This document shows positions 61,672 to 64,000 of a stretch of DNA of 64,000 nt, piece after piece. Position numbers and translations under genes: made by a program. Positions within the stretch are counted from its first letter, which is position 1. Every line of letters starts with the position of its first letter. The stretch comes from Paeniglutamicibacter cryotolerans. Its GTDB lineage: Bacteria > Actinomycetota > Actinomycetes > Actinomycetales > Micrococcaceae. The notes below the pieces were generated by a model. It did not search any database. It saw only the letters and a program-made list of their open reading frames with translations, and was not told the origin of the DNA. The DNA is taken from positions 1,054,001 through 1,118,000 of the forward strand of contig NZ_JACHVS010000001.1 of assembly GCF_014190875.1 (NCBI RefSeq), written 5' to 3'.

Positions 61672-63376
61672 CACCCGCAACGGCCCGTCCGGCGCCGCAC
61701 CCGCCACCGGAAAGAAGGGCGGCAACTCCAAGGCCTACGCCCTCATGGCCTCCGGGACCATGGTCTCGCGCGGGTTGGGCTTCCTCCGTACGGCCCTGCT
61801 GACCTATGCCATCGGCGCCCTGACGCTGGCCGACATCTTCGAGAAGGCGAACGTCATCCCGACGATCATCTTCATGTTGCTGGCCGGCGGCATCTTCAAC
61901 GTCGTGCTGGTCCCGCAGCTGATCAAGGTCAGCAAGCGGGCAGACCGCGGCTCCGACTACACCAGCCGGCTAATCACCCTCACCGTGGTGGTGATGGGTG
62001 CCGCCACCATTTTGCTGACGCTGCTGGCCGGGCCGATCATCAAGATCCTGACCCTGAACTGGTCGGATGCGGAACTGGCCCTGGGCACCACGTTCACCTA
62101 CTGGTGCATGCCGCAGGTCTTCTTCTACGGCGTCTACGCGGTGGTCGGGCAGGTGCTCAACGCCCACGGACGCTTTGGCGCCTACATGTGGGCGCCCGTC
62201 GCGAACAACGTGGTCCAGCTGGCCGTCATCGGCACCTTCATCGGGCTCTTCGGAGCCTACGACGGTGCCAACCGGCAGGTGGAGGACTGGACATCCCAAC
62301 AGACGGTGCTGCTGGCCGGAGGTTCGACGCTGGGCATCGCCATCCAAGCACTCGTCCTGTTCTGGCCGCTGGCACGCACCGGGCTGGGTATCCGGCCGAA
62401 GTTTGGCTGGCGCGGCATGGGTCTGCGCCACGTGGGCAAGTTGGCCGCCTGGACGCTGTCGGCCATGGCGATCGGCAATATCTCCTCGCTGATGTTCTCC
62501 CGCCTGGTCTCCGGGGCGACGGCCGTCCGTGCCGAGATGAGCCTCGTCGCTGGTGCATCGGTCCAGGGCGAGGTCCAGCTGAACATCACCCAGCTGATCA
62601 CCGTGCTCCCGCACTCGATCTTCGCGCTGTCGCTGGCAACGGTGCTCTTCAACGAGTTCACCAAGGCCTTCCACGATAACCGCCACCAGGAGATCGCCCC
62701 GTTGCTCTCCCGCGGCCTGCGCAGCACGGCAGTGCCCGTGGTCTTCGCTTCCATCGCCTTCATCGTGCTCGCTGGGCCGCTGGGCCGAATCTTCGCCAGC
62801 TCGGCCAGCACGGCAAACCAGACGGGTGCGGCGATCGGCCAGCTGCTGGTGCTCACGGCGCTCGGCCTGCCGTTCAAGAGCATCTCGTTCTTCCTGATGC
62901 GCGTCTTCTACGCCGAGGAGGACACGCGCACCCCGATGATCATCCAGTCGGTGGTGGCGGTCCTCGGCGTGGCGACCGCCTACCTGTTGGCGCTGGTCGT
63001 GCCGATGACGAAGATCGCCATCGTGATCGCGCTGCTGTTCGGACTCATGAACATCCTCTCCGCCGTAATCGCCCACGTGCTCGTCGTGCGCCGCTACGGC
63101 GACTACGGCACCGGTGAAGTTGCCGACGCGTATATCAGGATCGGTTGGATGTCGGCGCTCTCCGGCGTCGTCGGCGCCGTGGTCCTGGCTCTGATGGGCG
63201 GCTACAACTACGGCTTCGCGTGGGATTCCATCGGGCACGCGGTCCTGAGCATCGCCATCTCCGGCAGCTGCATGCTGGTGGTGTTCCTGGTGCTGTTGCG
63301 CACCGCCAGGTCTCCGGAGCTCGAGGAATTCCTGGGGCCGCTGGCCCGAAGGATCCCCTCGCTGCGCCGCCACTGA
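61655..63376 (+). CDS. murJ: Lipid II flippase MurJ
   Basis: This 573-residue membrane protein has a polar 35-residue start and about fourteen helices, with ASGTMVSRGLGFLRTALLTY as the MurJ helix 1 and the Arg-containing central cavity helices (NVIPTIIFMLLAGGIFNVVL, SISFFLMRVFYA). It flips lipid II for peptidoglycan synthesis. Unlike mycobacterial MurJ, no kinase-like domain is attached; a pseudokinase-like gene follows separately. ATG at 61655 lies inside the NUDIX gene end. Confidence 0.94.
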   Translation: MSQASSTRNGPSGAAPATGKKGGNSKAYALMASGTMVSRGLGFLRTALLTYAIGALTLADIFEKANVIPTIIFMLLAGGIFNVVLVPQLIKVSKRADRGSDYTSRLITLTVVVMGAATILLTLLAGPIIKILTLNWSDAELALGTTFTYWCMPQVFFYGVYAVVGQVLNAHGRFGAYMWAPVANNVVQLAVIGTFIGLFGAYDGANRQVEDWTSQQTVLLAGGSTLGIAIQALVLFWPLARTGLGIRPKFGWRGMGLRHVGKLAAWTLSAMAIGNISSLMFSRLVSGATAVRAEMSLVAGASVQGEVQLNITQLITVLPHSIFALSLATVLFNEFTKAFHDNRHQEIAPLLSRGLRSTAVPVVFASIAFIVLAGPLGRIFASSASTANQTGAAIGQLLVLTALGLPFKSISFFLMRVFYAEEDTRTPMIIQSVVAVLGVATAYLLALVVPMTKIAIVIALLFGLMNILSAVIAHVLVVRRYGDYGTGEVADAYIRIGWMSALSGVVGAVVLALMGGYNYGFAWDSIGHAVLSIAISGSCMLVVFLVLLRTARSPELEEFLGPLARRIPSLRRH

Positions 63377-63515
63377 CCCGCCCGCACCGGGACCTCGGAT
63401 AACCCACCCTGTGTGAAGCGTCGCGATTTCCCGAGGAATACAGCCCGCACCGGTAGCATGGGACTGGGCGTCCAAGAGGACGCCGCGCATCGCCGAGCAA
63501 TCACGGGAGTCAATC

Positions 63516-64000
63516 GTGTCGCAACCCATCGACGCAGGATCCGTACTAGGCGGACGGTACCAAGTCACTGAACTGATACTGACCTCCGCCGACGGGGACC
63601 TCGTCCTGGACGGGATCGATCAGGTCCTCAACCGCCCGGTCAGCATCCTGCTTGGTTCGGCCGAGAACTCCAGCCAGCTGACCGCCAGCGCCCGTGAGAT
63701 AGCCAACGGCGCTCGCTTCGCTGCCATGCAGGTCCTGGACCTCGGAATCTCCGGGGGCCGCTCCTACTTGGTCACCAACCTGGCCGATGCCGCAGACCTG
63801 CTCGACTTGGTCATCCAGACCGATGCCCCCTATGTCGAGCCTTTCTTCACCGACACCCTGGGTTCCGAGATCTTCGGCGTTTCCCGCTCCACCGAGCCGC
63901 AGACATACGCCGACGACGAGGAATACTACGAGGATCTGGACGCTCAGGAAGAGGGCCGCCCGGCCATGCTGGGCCGTCTCCCGGAGTTCAATCTGAACGA
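63516..64000 (+). CDS. Pseudokinase-like protein downstream of murJ, 3' end outside window
   Basis: GTG at 63516 with GGAG nearby opens a frame continuing past the window edge (161 codons seen). The N-terminus LGGRYQVTELILTSADGDLV resembles the first two strands of a Ser/Thr kinase lobe. The Gly-rich loop is degenerate, and where kinases have the ATP-binding Lys (VALK) this reads VSILL. An acidic linker (DDEEYYEDLDAQEE) follows at about 130. In mycobacteria a pseudokinase domain is fused to MurJ; here it would be a separate protein. Confidence 0.65.
   Translation, partial: MSQPIDAGSVLGGRYQVTELILTSADGDLVLDGIDQVLNRPVSILLGSAENSSQLTASAREIANGARFAAMQVLDLGISGGRSYLVTNLADAADLLDLVIQTDAPYVEPFFTDTLGSEIFGVSRSTEPQTYADDEEYYEDLDAQEEGRPAMLGRLPEFNLN

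Noticed and set aside
61970..63568. A 532-codon minus-strand frame opposite murJ
   Set aside because: It is antisense to a well-conserved gene and has no start context or domain.

Overview
The window is high-GC actinobacterial DNA. Dense short operons, ATGA/TGATG gene overlaps, GTG and TTG starts, the block rpsF-ssb-rpsR-rplI-dnaB and the block cca/NUDIX/murJ all fit a member of the Micrococcaceae (Arthrobacter and relatives), fairly close to the chromosomal origin. No tRNA, rRNA, CRISPR array, insertion sequence or prophage was recognised. The placement rests on gene content and order; no database was searched.

Layout. 1-18.9 kb holds metabolism and transport: an FMN-dependent lactate dehydrogenase divergent from a FadR-type regulator, MATE and MFS exporters, a CPBP protease, a pentapeptide-repeat protein, a heterodimeric ABC exporter with one degenerate ATP site, an SDR, an SRPBCC protein, a BNR-repeat protein coupled to a ThiS/MoaD-like protein, a TehA-type transporter, a pirin, an RraB-like protein and a GNAT enzyme. 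19-24.8 kb is the conserved dnaB / ribosomal protein / SSB block. Upstream of dnaB lies an AT-rich stretch with a cluster of DnaA-box-like sites, and a SAM-IV-like riboswitch precedes a flavin reductase gene. 25-28.4 kb has a KtrAB-type potassium system and an M18 aminopeptidase.

28.4-45.1 kb contains four separate NarL/LuxR-type two-component systems. One is in an operon with an ABC-2 transporter and a 54-residue membrane protein. Between them lie a formylglycine-generating enzyme with its full active-site Cys pair, a sedolisin (S53) peptidase, a DUF1992 protein and a second CPBP protease. 45.2-48.0 kb holds a phytoene-desaturase-like oxidoreductase and a GT87 membrane glycosyltransferase. 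48.1-55.0 kb is a tightly overlapped six-gene sialic-acid-type (nonulosonate) operon: a CMP-sialate synthetase fused to a HAD phosphatase, a short NeuB, a GT2, a polysialyltransferase-like protein and two further putative glycosyltransferases. It probably decorates the cell surface.

55-64 kb has a MarR regulator divergent from an FMN reductase, fhs, a previously unremarked run of three very short ORFs with strong Shine-Dalgarno sequences behind two palindromes, a histidine phosphatase, the CCA-adding enzyme, a NUDIX hydrolase, murJ and the start of a probable pseudokinase.

A feature shared across the window is a TANNNT hexamer placed 6-7 bases before the start codon of at least fourteen genes, the arrangement expected for leaderless transcripts. 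The best leads are the short-ORF operon (58.27-58.73 kb), the sialic-acid-type operon with its fused phosphatase and two unfamiliar transferases, the formylglycine-generating enzyme that carries its own CxPxR motif, and the DnaA-box cluster upstream of dnaB.
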